Assembly (NCBI RefSeq): GCF_002591975.1
Contig: NZ_NVQE01000019.1
Span: 1 to 64,000 of the forward strand
Length of the DNA: 64,000 nt
Direction: 5' to 3'
From: Mycobacterium neglectum
GTDB lineage: Bacteria > Actinomycetota > Actinomycetes > Mycobacteriales > Mycobacteriaceae
Below the pieces are notes generated by a model. That model did not search any database, was not told the origin of the DNA, and worked only from the letters and a program-made list of their open reading frames with translations. This document shows positions 52,365 through 63,870 of this stretch, piece by piece. The position numbers and the translations under genes were made by a program. Every line of letters begins with the position of its first letter. The first letter of the stretch is position 1.

Positions 52365-53255
52365 CTACGACACGTCGTCGAGCGAACCGATGAGCACGAC
52401 GAAGTACACGACGACGATGACCGCGAAGAGCACCAGCAGCGCCGTCGTGACATAGCCGATCACCAGGCCTGCGATGGCCAGTCCCCGGCCGTCGTCGCCG
52501 CTCCGCTTGATCTGCGATAGCGCCATGTGCCCGAACACGATGCCAAGGGGCGCCAGCACCAACGAGGACACCAGTGCCGCGATAGCCATCGAGTTGGTCT
52601 GCCGCACAGGCGGATACGCCTGCGGGCCCAGGTGCTGGACGGGTGGCGGCATTCCTTCGGTGCCCGCTGTGGATGACGAGCCCATCGCGTCGAAACCCCA
52701 GCAGATCAGGCAACCCAGCACGAAGGCCCCGATCCAGACGACCCAGTACGCGACCCATGCGGTGCCGATCGTGCGGTACAAGAGGCCCGACGCGCTGAGC
52801 ACGGCGATGAGAACCGCCACCACCAGCGTAGGGGCGAGGCCAATCGCCCACTTCGGGGTTTGCCGGCGCGCAATACCCCATGCGGCGACGAACCCGACGA
52901 GCGTGACGACCGTCATCAGCCGGTCGGCCCATTCCACGACACCCGTGTACGAAGCGAACGAAGTCACGGCCGCGATGCCGACGTCGAGGATCGTCACCGC
53001 CGTGCCAACGATCACCGCGGGCAACCGTCGCGCGGCGGTGCGTGCAAAGAGTGCGACAACCGCGACGAAGTAAATCCCGAGCACCGCGGTCCACGCCAGG
53101 CTCCAGAGCTTCACGGTGTCCACCGGCCAGTCCAGGTCGGAGGCCAGCGCACGCAGGTACCAGATCACCACCGTTGGGAGCACCAAAGCTGCGCTCACCA
53201 GTGCTTGCGTAGGCCCTGAACCGCGGTTGGCAACACTTTGTCCCTCGGCGGTCAT
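52365..53255 (-). CDS. DUF4190-containing membrane protein
   Basis: A 296-aa integral membrane protein. The N-terminal part has about six hydrophobic segments (ALVSAALVLPTVVIWYL first). A Pro-rich linker (PPPVQHLGPQAYPPVRQTN) follows, then a C-terminal DUF4190-like two-helix unit, MAIAALVSSLVLAPLGIVFG ... SGDDGRGLAIAGLVIGYVTT. Function is unknown. It lies between glnD and ffh, replacing Rv2917 of M. tuberculosis. It ends 33 bp before the ffh start. Confidence 0.75.
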   Translation of the reverse strand: MTAEGQSVANRGSGPTQALVSAALVLPTVVIWYLRALASDLDWPVDTVKLWSLAWTAVLGIYFVAVVALFARTAARRLPAVIVGTAVTILDVGIAAVTSFASYTGVVEWADRLMTVVTLVGFVAAWGIARRQTPKWAIGLAPTLVVAVLIAVLSASGLLYRTIGTAWVAYWVVWIGAFVLGCLICWGFDAMGSSSTAGTEGMPPPVQHLGPQAYPPVRQTNSMAIAALVSSLVLAPLGIVFGHMALSQIKRSGDDGRGLAIAGLVIGYVTTALLVLFAVIVVVYFVVLIGSLDDVS

Positions 53256-53292
53256 GCGCCGATTTTGGCTGCCGATGCTCGCCGAACCCGCA

Positions 53293-55770
53293 CTAGCTGG
53301 CCTCTGAAACCGGCTTCACGGGCGGGGGTGCGGGCAGGACGGCATACAGGTCGCGCTCGAGTCCGTCGCGCACGGCGTCGGTGTCCCCAGCCGCGGCGAT
53401 GCCGAACACGTCGACGACCGACGAGCCGAGGGTGGTGACCTTCGCCCACGCAATATCGACGCCATCGCGTTCGAAGACTGCCGTCAGCCTCGCCAGCAGG
53501 CCCGCGCGGTCGGTGCTGCGGATCTGCACCACCAACTCCCCTGGGGCCGCTCCGTCGGACCACAGGATTCGCGGCGGGGCGATCACGTGGTTGATCGGGA
53601 CGGCATCCGGCACCTCGCCGGCGCGTGCCGTTCCGTACTGCGCTGCGTCGCGATCGCGCTTGTCCAGCGACGCGAGCGTGTCGAGGTCGCCATCGAGAGC
53701 GAGGATCCACTGCTGCCGCAGCAGCTCGGCAGCGGGCGGGGAACCGAAGTGGGGCGACACCACGAATGTGTTGATAGCCGAACCCGCATGCCCGTTCACC
53801 GACGCCGAATGCACCCGCAACGAGTTCAGCGCCAACACACCCGCGGCTTTGGACAACAATCCCCGGCGATCCGGCGCGATCATCGTGACGTTGTAAATGT
53901 GCGGACTGTCGGCAGGTGTGATCTCGACATGGATGCCGACCTCGGCGGCCAGCGAAAGGTACCGCGGGTCAATGGGATCGGGCTCCGGCAGTGGTTCGCC
54001 GGCCATCACCAAGCGGCAGCGGTGCACGAGATCGCCGATGAGGGACGCCTTCCAGTCACCCCACACCCCCGGACCGGTCGCCAGCGAGTCCGCTTCGGCC
54101 AGTGCGTGCAGCAGTTCCAGTACGACGAGATCACCGTCGAGCGCACCCACCACCAACGCGATGGTGTTGGGGTCCTGTAGATCGCGTCGCGTCGCAGTGT
54201 GCGGCAGCAACAGATGGTGGCGCACCACCTTGGACAGGATCTCGACATCTGAGGGCCACAGGCCGAGGCGGGTACCGATCTGGACCGCCAGATCCGCACC
54301 GATCACGCTGTGATCACCACCACGGCCCTTACCGATGTCGTGGCACAGTGCGCCAAGGACCAACAGGTCGGGCCGCGACACTCTGGTGGTGAATGCGCTT
54401 GCCCGCGAAACGGTTTCAACGAGATGTCGGTCGACAGTCCAGATGTGTACGACGTCGCGTGGCGGAAGGTCGCGCACCGCACCCCATTCCGGAAAGAGGC
54501 GACCCCACAGGCCGGTTCGGTCAAGCGCCTCGATGGTGGCCACGGCTGCCGGACCTGCGGCCAGCATGACCAGCAGGTCTTTGAGAGCTTGGCGGGGCCA
54601 CGGCGTACGCAGTTCCGGCGCGTTCTCGGCGAGACGGGCCAGCGTGGACGCCGCCATCGGCAAACCGGTGGTGGCCGAGGCGGCAGCCACCCGCAAGATC
54701 AGGCCGGGGTCACGTTCAGGGCGTGCATCACGCGCGAGGATGACCTCGCCGGCGAATTCGATCACCCCTTCGTCGAGGGGACGGCGCGTCGGCCGTCGAA
54801 ACGCAGCGAGTCCGCGTCTCGGCAGCGCATTGCCTGCGGTGCGAATACCGGTGTCGACATAGAAGCTGATGGTCCGGGCGGCATCGGAAAGCATGCGGGC
54901 CAAATCGAATCGGTCGCCGATCTGCAATGCCGCGCCGATCTCGTCGGCGTGTTGGGCCAGTAGCAGGTCGCGGCCGCGCCCTGCGACCCGGTGCAGTTCG
55001 GTGCGCACATTCAGCAATGTCATATGCGCCTCCCCCAGTGTTTCGGTGGGGGACGCCAGTGATCGGCTGGGATAGACATCGGCGAGCTGAGCGATCGCCA
55101 GCGCGTTGAGTAGCTGAACGTCGCGCAGGCCACCGCGTCCGCATTTGAGATCGGGCTCTGCGCGGTGGGCGATCTCGCCACTGCGATGCCAGCGCGCGCG
55201 GGTGTGCTCCACAAGTTCGTCGAAGCGCGAAGCGACTCCGGTACGCCACTGGCGCCTGGCTCCCCCGATCAGCAGAGTTGAAAGGTCCGAATCACCCGCG
55301 ATATGCCGCGCTTCGAGCATGGCCAATCCGGCGGAGATATCTTGGCCGGCCACGGTTAGCGCCTCGGGCACCGTGCGGACACTGTGGTCGATACGAATGT
55401 TCGCATCCCACAAGGGATACCACAGTAACTCGGCGACCTGACCGACGACATCGTGCGGCATGTTGTCGTGCAATAGCGTCAGGTCGAGATCCGAGTACGG
55501 CACCAGTTCGCCTCGGCCCAGTCCACCGGTCGCGACGATAGCGAAGCCACTGGTAGGCGTGATGCCGATCTCGGTCGCCTTTGTGGTGAGCCAGAATTCG
55601 TGTAGATCCAGCAGTGCATCCCGCAGCGCAGCCGAATCCAGTTGCCGGGCATCATTGGTCAGCAGTTGCCCGGCGGCAGCGACGAGGTCGGTGGCTGGAC
55701 GTGACGAGCCCGCCGCCGGAGCCACCCACTGTGGGGGCCCGGCGGCGGAATCTCGACTCTGTTCAGTCAT
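53293..55770 (-). CDS. glnD: PII nucleotidyltransferase / removing enzyme
   Basis: An 825-aa bifunctional sensor of glutamine that modifies and demodifies PII. The nucleotidyltransferase site is [20 protein letters not shown] followed by LDLTLL (DxD). The HD domain contains [16 protein letters not shown]. Two C-terminal ACT domains begin near [13 protein letters not shown] and [15 protein letters not shown]. In mycobacteria and corynebacteria the modification is adenylylation rather than uridylylation. It is the third gene of the amt-glnB-glnD operon, 80 bp after glnB. Confidence 0.96.
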   Translation of the reverse strand: MTEQSRDSAAGPPQWVAPAAGSSRPATDLVAAAGQLLTNDARQLDSAALRDALLDLHEFWLTTKATEIGITPTSGFAIVATGGLGRGELVPYSDLDLTLLHDNMPHDVVGQVAELLWYPLWDANIRIDHSVRTVPEALTVAGQDISAGLAMLEARHIAGDSDLSTLLIGGARRQWRTGVASRFDELVEHTRARWHRSGEIAHRAEPDLKCGRGGLRDVQLLNALAIAQLADVYPSRSLASPTETLGEAHMTLLNVRTELHRVAGRGRDLLLAQHADEIGAALQIGDRFDLARMLSDAARTISFYVDTGIRTAGNALPRRGLAAFRRPTRRPLDEGVIEFAGEVILARDARPERDPGLILRVAAASATTGLPMAASTLARLAENAPELRTPWPRQALKDLLVMLAAGPAAVATIEALDRTGLWGRLFPEWGAVRDLPPRDVVHIWTVDRHLVETVSRASAFTTRVSRPDLLVLGALCHDIGKGRGGDHSVIGADLAVQIGTRLGLWPSDVEILSKVVRHHLLLPHTATRRDLQDPNTIALVVGALDGDLVVLELLHALAEADSLATGPGVWGDWKASLIGDLVHRCRLVMAGEPLPEPDPIDPRYLSLAAEVGIHVEITPADSPHIYNVTMIAPDRRGLLSKAAGVLALNSLRVHSASVNGHAGSAINTFVVSPHFGSPPAAELLRQQWILALDGDLDTLASLDKRDRDAAQYGTARAGEVPDAVPINHVIAPPRILWSDGAAPGELVVQIRSTDRAGLLARLTAVFERDGVDIAWAKVTTLGSSVVDVFGIAAAGDTDAVRDGLERDLYAVLPAPPPVKPVSEAS

Positions 55771-55850
55771 TTCGTGTCCTCCCCGGCCTCAAACCTGTAA
55801 ACGCTCACGATCCAACGGCCGGGCGAAGACTTCTCATCACTTCAGACTGA

Positions 55851-56222
<372 letters not shown>

Positions 56223-57587
56223 TCAGGCGAGCTCATAAGCCGTTTCAGCATGTTCGGTCTCATCGATACCAGTTTCTTCGTCTTCAGTGGCAACTCGCCA
56301 GCCCAACGGTTTGACGACGAACGCGATGATTACGGTCATGATCCCGGTGAAGGCGACTGCCACCAACGCGATTACCGCTTGCACAACCAACTGCTGAATA
56401 CCACCGCCGAGGAACAGTCCGGTATCGGTCGCGAAGAGTCCGATGGCGATGGTGCCCCACAGACCCGCGACGAGGTGGACTCCGACGACGTCGAGCGAGT
56501 CGTCGTAGCCGAACTTGTACTTCATTCCGATCGCCAGGGAAGACAGGATGCCTGCTACCGCGCCGAGGACCAGCGACCACACCGGAGTGAGCGACCCGCA
56601 CGCCGGGGTGATCGCCACCAGACCCGCGACGATGCCCGATGCGGCACCGACGCTGGTGGCGTGGCCGTCGCGGATGCGTTCCACCAATAGCCAGGACAGC
56701 ATCGCCGCGGCGGTGGCCGCCGTGGTGTTGACCCAGACCAGGCCCGCGAGCATGTCTGCCGCGCCCTCGGAGCCCACGTTGAAGCCGAACCAACCGAACC
56801 ACAGAATCGCGGCACCCAGCATGACGAACGGAATGTTGTGCGGCCGGTAGGGCGTCTTTCCCCATCCGGCTCGCTTCCCGAGCAACAGCGCCAGAACCAA
56901 TGCGGCCATGCCGGCGTTGATGTGGACAACGGTGCCGCCGGCGAAGTCGATCGGCGGCACGTTGGCCGCCTCGGCTTCCGCGTCGTAGCCGAAAAGCCAA
57001 GAGGCAATGCCGTTCTCAGCGCCGGACAGCATGCCACCGCCCCACACCATGTGGGAGAGCGGGAAATAGACCAGCGTGACCCAGATGCCACCGAACAGCA
57101 ACCACGTTCCGAACTTCATCCGCTCGGCGACCGCGCCACTGATCAGCGCGACGGTGATCACGGCGAAGGTGAGCTGGAAACCCACCCACACAATCGCTGG
57201 CACCGAACCGAATCCGCCGAGCACGTATAGCGTCTCCTCGCCGACTTCCTTGGTTTCTAGAAGTTGGCTCACGCCGAACAGTGAAAACGGATTATCGAAG
57301 ATGAGGCCTGGATCGGCGCCGGTATGCGCCGAAGAGAACGACATCGAGTATCCCCACAGGATGTAGATGACGCTGACGACTCCGATCGAGCCGAACGACA
57401 TCATCATCATGTTGAGAACCGACTTCTGTCGGGACAGTCCACCGTAGAAGAACGCCAGGCCTGGTGTCATGAACAACACCAACGCGGCGGCGGTCAGCAC
57501 CCAGGCGGTGTCGCCCGCGCTCAGCCCATCCGGGCCGAACGGTGCGAATGCATCGTCAGGTAGAAGTAGAGGTACGGCTGATACCAC
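56223..57587 (-). CDS. amt: Ammonium transporter
   Basis: A 454-aa Amt/MEP channel of 11 expected membrane helices. FMTPGLAFFYGGLSRQKSVLN, SHMVWGGG with the first pore His, and DVVGVHLVAGLWGT with the second are diagnostic. GTG 57587 (VVSAVPLLLP) is chosen because AAGGAGG lies 10-11 nt upstream; the frame extends to 57695 without support. It leads the amt-glnB-glnD operon. A GlnR-like site lies about 120 bp upstream. Confidence 0.94.
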   Translation of the reverse strand: MVSAVPLLLPDDAFAPFGPDGLSAGDTAWVLTAAALVLFMTPGLAFFYGGLSRQKSVLNMMMMSFGSIGVVSVIYILWGYSMSFSSAHTGADPGLIFDNPFSLFGVSQLLETKEVGEETLYVLGGFGSVPAIVWVGFQLTFAVITVALISGAVAERMKFGTWLLFGGIWVTLVYFPLSHMVWGGGMLSGAENGIASWLFGYDAEAEAANVPPIDFAGGTVVHINAGMAALVLALLLGKRAGWGKTPYRPHNIPFVMLGAAILWFGWFGFNVGSEGAADMLAGLVWVNTTAATAAAMLSWLLVERIRDGHATSVGAASGIVAGLVAITPACGSLTPVWSLVLGAVAGILSSLAIGMKYKFGYDDSLDVVGVHLVAGLWGTIAIGLFATDTGLFLGGGIQQLVVQAVIALVAVAFTGIMTVIIAFVVKPLGWRVATEDEETGIDETEHAETAYELA

Positions 57588-57706
57588 TTTGTGTGAACCT
57601 CCTTGGGAAAGGCGCCGACAGATCGGCCTCCCGAAGAGAGTCTGTGGCGCGCGTTTCACCTGTGATGCATTCACGTTTCGGCAATGTGAACGCAACCGCG
57701 AACATG

Positions 57707-57722
57707 GTTACGCTCATGTTTC
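57707..57722 (-). promoter_or_regulatory. GlnR-like binding site upstream of amt
   Basis: On the + strand GTTAC-n6-GTTTC; on the other strand GAAAC-n6-GTAAC, which contains AC-n9-AC as described for mycobacterial GlnR sites. It sits in the 178-bp gap between amt and the ftsY stop. Induction of amt-glnB-glnD under nitrogen limitation would be expected. Confidence 0.5.
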
Positions 57723-57765
57723 ACCAGCGGATGAGTGCGGATAATGTGCCGAACAGCGGTGTTTG

Positions 57766-59145
57766 TTAACCGAGCAGCGCGTCGACGTACGCGGCGGGCT
57801 CGAACGGCGCGAGGTCGTCGGGGCCCTCGCCGAGACCGACAAGTTTGACCGGCACACCCAGTTCCTGCTGCACGCGGAACACGATCCCGCCCTTTGCCGT
57901 GCCGTCGAGCTTGGTAAGCACCACACCGGTGATGTCGACGACTTCGGCAAACACGCGGGCCTGTGGCAGACCGTTCTGACCGATCGTGGCGTCGAGTACC
58001 AGCAATACCTCGTCGACCTCGGCGCGCCGGCTCACGACCCGTTTGATCTTGCCCAGTTCGTCCATCAGGCCCGTTTTGGTGTGAAGGCGCCCTGCGGTGT
58101 CGATGACGACGACGTCGGCACCTGCCTCGACACCGGCGTCCACGGCATCGAACGCCACCGACGCCGGGTCGGCGCCCTCGGGGCCGCGCACCACCTGGGC
58201 CCCGACGCGAGACGCCCAACTCTGTAGCTGGTCGGCGGCGGCGGCGCGGAAGGTGTCGGCTGCTCCCAGCACGACGCGGCGGCCGTCGGCCACCAGCACC
58301 CGCGCCAGCTTGCCGACGGTCGTCGTCTTGCCGGTGCCGTTCACACCGACGACAAGGAGCACCGAGGGCTTGTCGGCGTGCGGGAGCGCCTTGATGGAGC
58401 GGTCCAGGTCGGGGCGCAACTCGTTGATCAGCACCTCGCGCAGGACTTCACGGGCTTCGGCCTCGGTACGCACCCGACTGCTGGCCATCCGTGACCGCAA
58501 CGCGGTGACGACCGATTCGGTCGCGACGGGGCCCAGATCGGCGATCAGGAGAGTGTCCTCGACGTCCTGCCAGGAATCTTCGTCGAGGTCACCCGCGCCG
58601 AGCAGGCCGAGCATGCTTCGGCCCAGCGTGTTCTGCGATTTGGCAAGCCGCCCCCGCAGCCTCTCCAACCGGCCGTCTGCCGGCGCGATCTCGTCGAGCG
58701 CGGGCTTTGTCGGAGCCGCCGGAGCCGCCGGAGCCGCGGGTTCCGCGGGTTCCGCGGGTTCCGCGGGTTCCGCGGGTTCCGCGGGTTCCGCGGGTTCCGC
58801 GGGTGGGGCCGGCGGTTTTTCGACTACCGGCGGTTCGGGCAGCGGGACGTCTGAGATGGCCCGCTTCGGTGCGTCCCGCGGGATGGTGGCATCATCGCCG
58901 ACGGCGGGCAGCCCGCTGGTGTCGATCCGTTCGACCGGCTCAGCGGGCGCTGACTGCGAGAACGTGATGGTTGACGAGGCGGTATAGCCGCCGGAGCGGT
59001 CGACGGGAGTGGCGGTGTCTGCAGACGACAAGCTGATCCGTCGGCGCCGGTACCGCACCAGACCCACGACAAGCGCGGTAATCAGCAGTACAGCGATGAC
59101 CGCGACCGCGATCCACACACCAATTTCGACAGATCCCGTCACCAC
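57766..59145 (-). CDS. ftsY: SRP receptor FtsY
   Basis: A 459-aa SRP receptor GTPase. It has an N-terminal membrane anchor (VWIAVAVIAVLLITALVVGL) and an acidic/Pro-rich A domain containing about seven PAE repeats and PAA repeats. The NG domain has G1 GVNGTGKTTTVGKLA, G3 DTAGRLH and G4 TKLDGTAKGG. The repeat tract at 58712-58803 makes its length prone to change. Confidence 0.97.
   Translation of the reverse strand: MVTGSVEIGVWIAVAVIAVLLITALVVGLVRYRRRRISLSSADTATPVDRSGGYTASSTITFSQSAPAEPVERIDTSGLPAVGDDATIPRDAPKRAISDVPLPEPPVVEKPPAPPAEPAEPAEPAEPAEPAEPAEPAAPAAPAAPTKPALDEIAPADGRLERLRGRLAKSQNTLGRSMLGLLGAGDLDEDSWQDVEDTLLIADLGPVATESVVTALRSRMASSRVRTEAEAREVLREVLINELRPDLDRSIKALPHADKPSVLLVVGVNGTGKTTTVGKLARVLVADGRRVVLGAADTFRAAAADQLQSWASRVGAQVVRGPEGADPASVAFDAVDAGVEAGADVVVIDTAGRLHTKTGLMDELGKIKRVVSRRAEVDEVLLVLDATIGQNGLPQARVFAEVVDITGVVLTKLDGTAKGGIVFRVQQELGVPVKLVGLGEGPDDLAPFEPAAYVDALLG
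58712..58803. repeat. 9-bp tandem repeats within ftsY
   Basis: Seven tandem copies of TTCCGCGGG (58741-58803) are preceded by three near copies of GGAGCCGCC (58712-58738). They encode the (PAE)n and (PAA)n stretch of the A domain. Because the unit is a multiple of three, copy-number change keeps the frame. Confidence 0.9.
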
Positions 59146-59170
59146 GTCATTGTGTCAGGAGGGGTAGCCG

Positions 59171-60205
59171 GTGGCGTCTGCGCCCGGGAGCTCCGGCGGC
59201 CTTATGGAAACCCGCAAACGTCGACACATCGACGTGTGCCTGAGTGAGCCTGTCGACTTCCAGACGGTGACCACCGGCTTGGAGCGCTATCAGTTGCCCT
59301 ATAACGCGCTCACCCAGACCGACCTCGGGTCCATCGAGCTAGCGACAGATTTCCTTGGCAGCCGCTTACGCGCTCCGGTACTCATCGGTCCGATGACCGG
59401 TGGCGCGGAGCTGTCCGGCATCATCAATCGCAACCTGGCCGATGCCGCCCAGCAGCTCGGCATCGGCATGATGCTGGGATCGCAGCGCATCATGCTCGAC
59501 AACGGTTCGGCCTCGGCGACCTTCCGCGTCCGCGACATCGCACCCGACGTTCTACTGATCGGCAACATCGGACTCTCCCAACTAACGGCGCAGACTGTGC
59601 CCGCGCTGGTGAGGGCGTTGGATCAGGTCAACGCCAATGCCCTTGCAGTGCACGCCAATCCGCTGCAGGAAGCGATGCAGCACAAGGGCGATACCGACTT
59701 CTCGGGTTCGATCGCACGCCTGCGTGACATCGCGGGATCCATCGGCTATCCGGTGATGGTCAAGGAGGTCGGCCACGGTATCGGGGCCAGGGCGGCCGCG
59801 GAACTTGCGGACTGCCCGATCGCGGCGGTGGATGTCGCCGGGGCCGGCGGCACGTCATGGGCGCGCGTCGAGCAGTTCGTTCGCTACGGCGAGATCCGCT
59901 ACCCGGCGCTCGCCGAGTGGGGCATTCCGACCGCGCAGGCACTTCTGGAAGTGCGGAGCGCGCTACCCGGGGTTCCGCTCGTCGCCTCTGGCGGCATCCG
60001 TACCGGGATGGACGCGGCCAAGGCGCTGGCACTTGGCGCCGACGTGGTGTCGGTTGCTCGGCCGCTGCTGGCGCCGGCGATCGAATCGGCTGCCGCCGTG
60101 ACGGATTGGCTGCAACGTTTCATCGACGAGCTGCTGATCTGCTTGCACGGGTGCGGCGCGGCTGACCTCACCGAACTTCGCGAGGGCGGCGTCACCCCGC
60201 TGTGA
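59171..60205 (+). CDS. fni: Type 2 isopentenyl-diphosphate delta-isomerase
   Basis: A 344-aa FMN/NADPH-dependent IDI-2 that interconverts IPP and [15 protein letters not shown] near the N-terminus, [48 protein letters not shown] and [20 protein letters not shown] are family markers. GTG 59171 has AGGAGG 8 nt upstream. It lies divergent from ftsY and convergent with smc, an insertion relative to M. tuberculosis, which has a type 1 enzyme elsewhere. Confidence 0.94.
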   Translation: MASAPGSSGGLMETRKRRHIDVCLSEPVDFQTVTTGLERYQLPYNALTQTDLGSIELATDFLGSRLRAPVLIGPMTGGAELSGIINRNLADAAQQLGIGMMLGSQRIMLDNGSASATFRVRDIAPDVLLIGNIGLSQLTAQTVPALVRALDQVNANALAVHANPLQEAMQHKGDTDFSGSIARLRDIAGSIGYPVMVKEVGHGIGARAAAELADCPIAAVDVAGAGGTSWARVEQFVRYGEIRYPALAEWGIPTAQALLEVRSALPGVPLVASGGIRTGMDAAKALALGADVVSVARPLLAPAIESAAAVTDWLQRFIDELLICLHGCGAADLTELREGGVTPL

Positions 60206-60254
60206 TTTCGGTGTAGCCAGTCGCGTTCAACGCGACTGGCTACACCGAAATCAC
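60202..60254. terminator. 53-bp perfect palindrome between fni and smc
   Basis: Two 26-nt arms are exact complements around a single central C. The hairpin starts at the fni stop codon and ends 2 bp before the smc stop. It would serve both convergent genes as a very stable bidirectional terminator, although no T-run is present. Confidence 0.8.
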
Positions 60255-60256
60255 AA

Positions 60257-63200
60257 TCAGTTGGCGGCGCCCACCAGTTCCTCGCCGCGCATGCGCTGGC
60301 TGATCACCGCGGTGATGCCGTCGTCGCGCATCGTCACGCCGTAGAGCGCGTCGGCGATCTCCATCGTCGGCTTCTGGTGCGTGATGACGAGCAGCTGCGA
60401 CTGGCTGCGCAGCTGCTCGAACAAACCGAGCAAACGGCGCAGGTTCACGTCGTCGAGTGCGGCCTCCACCTCGTCCATGACATAGAACGGCGACGGCCGC
60501 GCACGGAAGATGGCCACCAGCATCGCGACAGCGGTCAGCGATTTCTCGCCGCCGGAGAGCAGCGAGAGGCGCTTGATCTTCTTGCCTGGCGGGCGGGCCT
60601 CGACCTCGATGCCGGTGGTGAGCATGTCGTCGGGGTTGGTCAGCAGCAGTCGGCCCTCGCCACCGGGGAACAGAGCCGAGAACACTTCTCGGAACTCACG
60701 TTCCACATCGGTGTATGCCTCGGCAAACACCTGGAGGATGCGCGCGTCGACATCGTCGATGACGTCCAGCAGATCCTTGCGCGCCGCTTTGACGTCCTCG
60801 AGTTGTGTGGACAGGAAGTTGTACCGCTCTTCCAGCGCGGCGAACTCCTCCAGCGCCAACGGGTTTACCCGGCCCAGTTCGTTGAGTTCGCGCTCGGCCT
60901 TCTTGGCGCGGCGCTCCTGGGTGGGCCGGTCGAACGGCATGGGCGCGGGAGCCGTCACCTGTTCTCCGCGTTCGCGGGCCTGCTCGTATTCGGCCATCTC
61001 CAGCTCCGACGGCGCGAGCGAAACGTCAGGGCCGTACTCGGCGACGAGATCGGCGGCAGCCATGCCGAAGCTCTCGAGGACATGCTCTTCGAGCTGTTCG
61101 ATACGAAGTGCCGCTTGAGCTTTGGCGATCTCGTCGCGGTGCAAGGCATCGGTGAGTGCGGCGATCTTGGCACCCAGTTCGTTGACCTCTTCACGCGCCT
61201 TCGCCAATGCACCCACTCGGCGTTGACGCTCGGCGGCCACGTCGTCGCGTGCCCGGGACGCAATCGCCACCGCGCCGCTGAGTCGCTGAGCGACCAGGCG
61301 GCCGGACTCCGCCACGGCCGCCGCAACCGCTGCGGCGTGCACGCGGGCCTCACGTAAACGCTTAGCCCGCAGCCGGGCGTCGCGCTCGGCGACAGCGGCC
61401 CTGCGCAGCGAATCCGCTTGACCGCGAACGGCGTTGGCACGCTCTTCGGCCGTACGCACAGTCAGGCGGGCCTCGACCTCGGCCGACCGGGCGGCTTCGG
61501 CCGCTGCCGTCGACTGCTGCCGGTCGACGGGTTCGTTTTCGAACGTCGGCTCCTGCTGGGCGTTGTGCAACCGCTGCTCGAGTTCGGTGAGGTCCTGAAC
61601 GGTCTGATTTCGGCCGGTCTCCAGCTCGTTGCGCTGGTGGATGAGCCGCTGCCATTCGTCGTCGGTGGCGCGGGCATCCTGGCCGAGTCGGCCGAGCTGT
61701 TCGTACACCGCCGAGATGGCCGCATCGGACTCGTTGAGCGCGGCCAGCGCCTGCTCGGCGGCGTCCTGCCAGTTGGACTGCTCTTCCAGCGCGCCGGCCA
61801 GCGCGGCCGACAGTTCGCCGGTCTGCTTCTCCGCCGCAGCCAGTTCACTCCTGGCCTTCTCGACCTCCGACGTGATCTCCAGCGTGCTCGGCTTGCGATC
61901 GGAACCGCCGGTGACCGACCCCCCGCCCACCAGGTCACCATCGGCGGTGACCGCCTTCAATTGCGGGCGCGCCGCGACCACGTCCAGGGCTGCGGAGAGG
62001 TCACGAACCACCGCAACGCCCGACAGCATCGCGGTGATCGCGCCCTGCAGCCGTTGGGGCACGTCGACGAGATCCAGCGCCCACAGCGCACCCTCGGGAA
62101 GCGGGCCCGAGTTGGGCGCGGAGTGCACAGGCCAATCGCTCAGGACGATGGCCGCACGACCGCCGTCGGACTGCTTCAGCGCGGCGACGGCCGAACGCGC
62201 CGCACCCGAGTTCTCGGCGGCGAGGGCGTCAGCGGCCGAACCCAACACCGCGGCGATCGCCACCTCGTGGCCAGGGCGCACCTTGACCAGATTGGCGATC
62301 GAACCGAAAAGTCCTGGGCCACTGTGATTCTTCTGCAGCCACGCCGCGCCGTCCTTGCGGTCGAGGCCGACGGAAAGCGCCTCGATGCGGGCGCGCAGCG
62401 ACGCGACCTGGCGTTCGGCGCCACGCTCGGCCGCCTGCAGTTCGGCGACCCGCTCGTCGGCAAGCCGCAGCGCGGTCACCGTGCGGTCGTGGTGCTCGTC
62501 GAGACCAAGCTCGCCGGCATCGAGTTGGCCGACTCGACTCTGCACGGTCTCGAACTCCGCCTGCGTCTGCTGGGCTTTCGCCGCGGCCTCCTCGATCCCA
62601 ACGGTCAGCCGCGCAACGGTCTCGTCGATCGACTCGACGCGGGTGCGCATCGTGTCGACCTGGCCGGCCAGCCGGGCCAGACCTTCACGGCGGTCGGCCT
62701 CGGCGCGGACCGCGGCCAGATGGGCGCGTTCGGCTTCTGCGGCGACGCCTTCGCGCGCACTCAGTTCGGCGCGGGCGGTTTCCAGACGCGATCGCGATTC
62801 GGCCAGCTCCGCAAGGAGTTGGCGCTCCTGGGTGGCGACTTCCTCGGCCTTGGCGTCCAACGCCTCGGGATCGGGGCCGGTGGAGGCTTCGGGCTCGGCG
62901 TCCAAATGCTGCGCGCGTTCAGTGGCGATACGTACCGTGGCGCTGACGCGTTCGGCCAAAGCCGATAGCGAAAACCAGGTCTGCTGAGCGGATTCCGCGC
63001 GTTCGCTGAGGCTTCCGACCGCGGCCTCGTTGGCATCCAATTCGACGGTCCTTGCCGCCAGGCGGGAAGCCAGTTCGTCGTGTTCGCGGCGCAGCGTCGT
63101 CTCGGTCTGGTTGGTGTTCTCGAACTCGGCCTTCCGAGAGACCAGGTCATCGGCGGCCAACCGCAGCCGGGCGTCACGCAGGTCGGCCTGGATCGTCTGG

Positions 63201-63844
63201 GCGCGACGCGCCATCTCGGCCTGCCTGCCGAGCGGCTTCAGCTGACGGCGCAACTCGGTGGTGAGATCCGTCAACCGCGCCAGGTTCGCCGACATCGAGT
63301 CGAGCTTGCGGACGGCCTTTTCCTTGCGCTTGCGGTGCTTGAGGACGCCTGCGGCCTCCTCGATGAACGCGCGCCGGTCCTCGGGACGGGACTCCAGGAT
63401 CTCGGAGAGCTTGCCCTGTCCGACGATGACGTGCATCTCGCGGCCGATGCCGGAGTCGGACAACAACTCCTGCACATCCATCAAACGGCAATTGGCGCCG
63501 TTGATTTCGTACTCGCTGCCGCCGTCGCGAAACATCCGTCTGGTGATCGACACCTCGGAGTATTCGATCGGCAGGGAGTTGTCCGAGTTATCGATCGTGA
63601 CTGTCACTTCGGCTCGACCCAACGGCGGACGCGAGGAGGTGCCGGCGAAAATGACGTCTTCCATCTTGCCGCCACGCAGGGTCTTGGCGCCCTGCTCGCC
63701 CATCACCCAGGTGAGCGCGTCCACCACATTCGATTTGCCGGACCCGTTGGGGCCGACGACGCACGTGATGCCTGGCTCGAAGCGCAAAGTCGTCGGCGAA
63801 GCAAACGACTTGAAGCCCTTCAGGGTCAGACTCTTGAGGTGCAC
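60257..63844 (-). CDS. smc: Chromosome segregation ATPase SMC
   Basis: A 1195-aa SMC. Walker A is [14 protein letters not shown] near residue 32. A long coiled coil follows to a hinge about 510-650 ([20 protein letters not shown]), and a second coil leads to signature [17 protein letters not shown] and Walker [15 protein letters not shown]. It condenses and aligns chromosomes with ScpA/B. GTG 63844 ([14 protein letters not shown]) matches the family start; the frame to 63916 is unsupported. The complement of 63853-63858 (TAGTGT) ends 8 nt before it with no ribosome site, which suggests leaderless initiation. Confidence 0.97.
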   Translation of the reverse strand: MHLKSLTLKGFKSFASPTTLRFEPGITCVVGPNGSGKSNVVDALTWVMGEQGAKTLRGGKMEDVIFAGTSSRPPLGRAEVTVTIDNSDNSLPIEYSEVSITRRMFRDGGSEYEINGANCRLMDVQELLSDSGIGREMHVIVGQGKLSEILESRPEDRRAFIEEAAGVLKHRKRKEKAVRKLDSMSANLARLTDLTTELRRQLKPLGRQAEMARRAQTIQADLRDARLRLAADDLVSRKAEFENTNQTETTLRREHDELASRLAARTVELDANEAAVGSLSERAESAQQTWFSLSALAERVSATVRIATERAQHLDAEPEASTGPDPEALDAKAEEVATQERQLLAELAESRSRLETARAELSAREGVAAEAERAHLAAVRAEADRREGLARLAGQVDTMRTRVESIDETVARLTVGIEEAAAKAQQTQAEFETVQSRVGQLDAGELGLDEHHDRTVTALRLADERVAELQAAERGAERQVASLRARIEALSVGLDRKDGAAWLQKNHSGPGLFGSIANLVKVRPGHEVAIAAVLGSAADALAAENSGAARSAVAALKQSDGGRAAIVLSDWPVHSAPNSGPLPEGALWALDLVDVPQRLQGAITAMLSGVAVVRDLSAALDVVAARPQLKAVTADGDLVGGGSVTGGSDRKPSTLEITSEVEKARSELAAAEKQTGELSAALAGALEEQSNWQDAAEQALAALNESDAAISAVYEQLGRLGQDARATDDEWQRLIHQRNELETGRNQTVQDLTELEQRLHNAQQEPTFENEPVDRQQSTAAAEAARSAEVEARLTVRTAEERANAVRGQADSLRRAAVAERDARLRAKRLREARVHAAAVAAAVAESGRLVAQRLSGAVAIASRARDDVAAERQRRVGALAKAREEVNELGAKIAALTDALHRDEIAKAQAALRIEQLEEHVLESFGMAAADLVAEYGPDVSLAPSELEMAEYEQARERGEQVTAPAPMPFDRPTQERRAKKAERELNELGRVNPLALEEFAALEERYNFLSTQLEDVKAARKDLLDVIDDVDARILQVFAEAYTDVEREFREVFSALFPGGEGRLLLTNPDDMLTTGIEVEARPPGKKIKRLSLLSGGEKSLTAVAMLVAIFRARPSPFYVMDEVEAALDDVNLRRLLGLFEQLRSQSQLLVITHQKPTMEIADALYGVTMRDDGITAVISQRMRGEELVGAAN

Positions 63845-63870
63845 GACGTGCCACACTACCGCCGCGCAGG

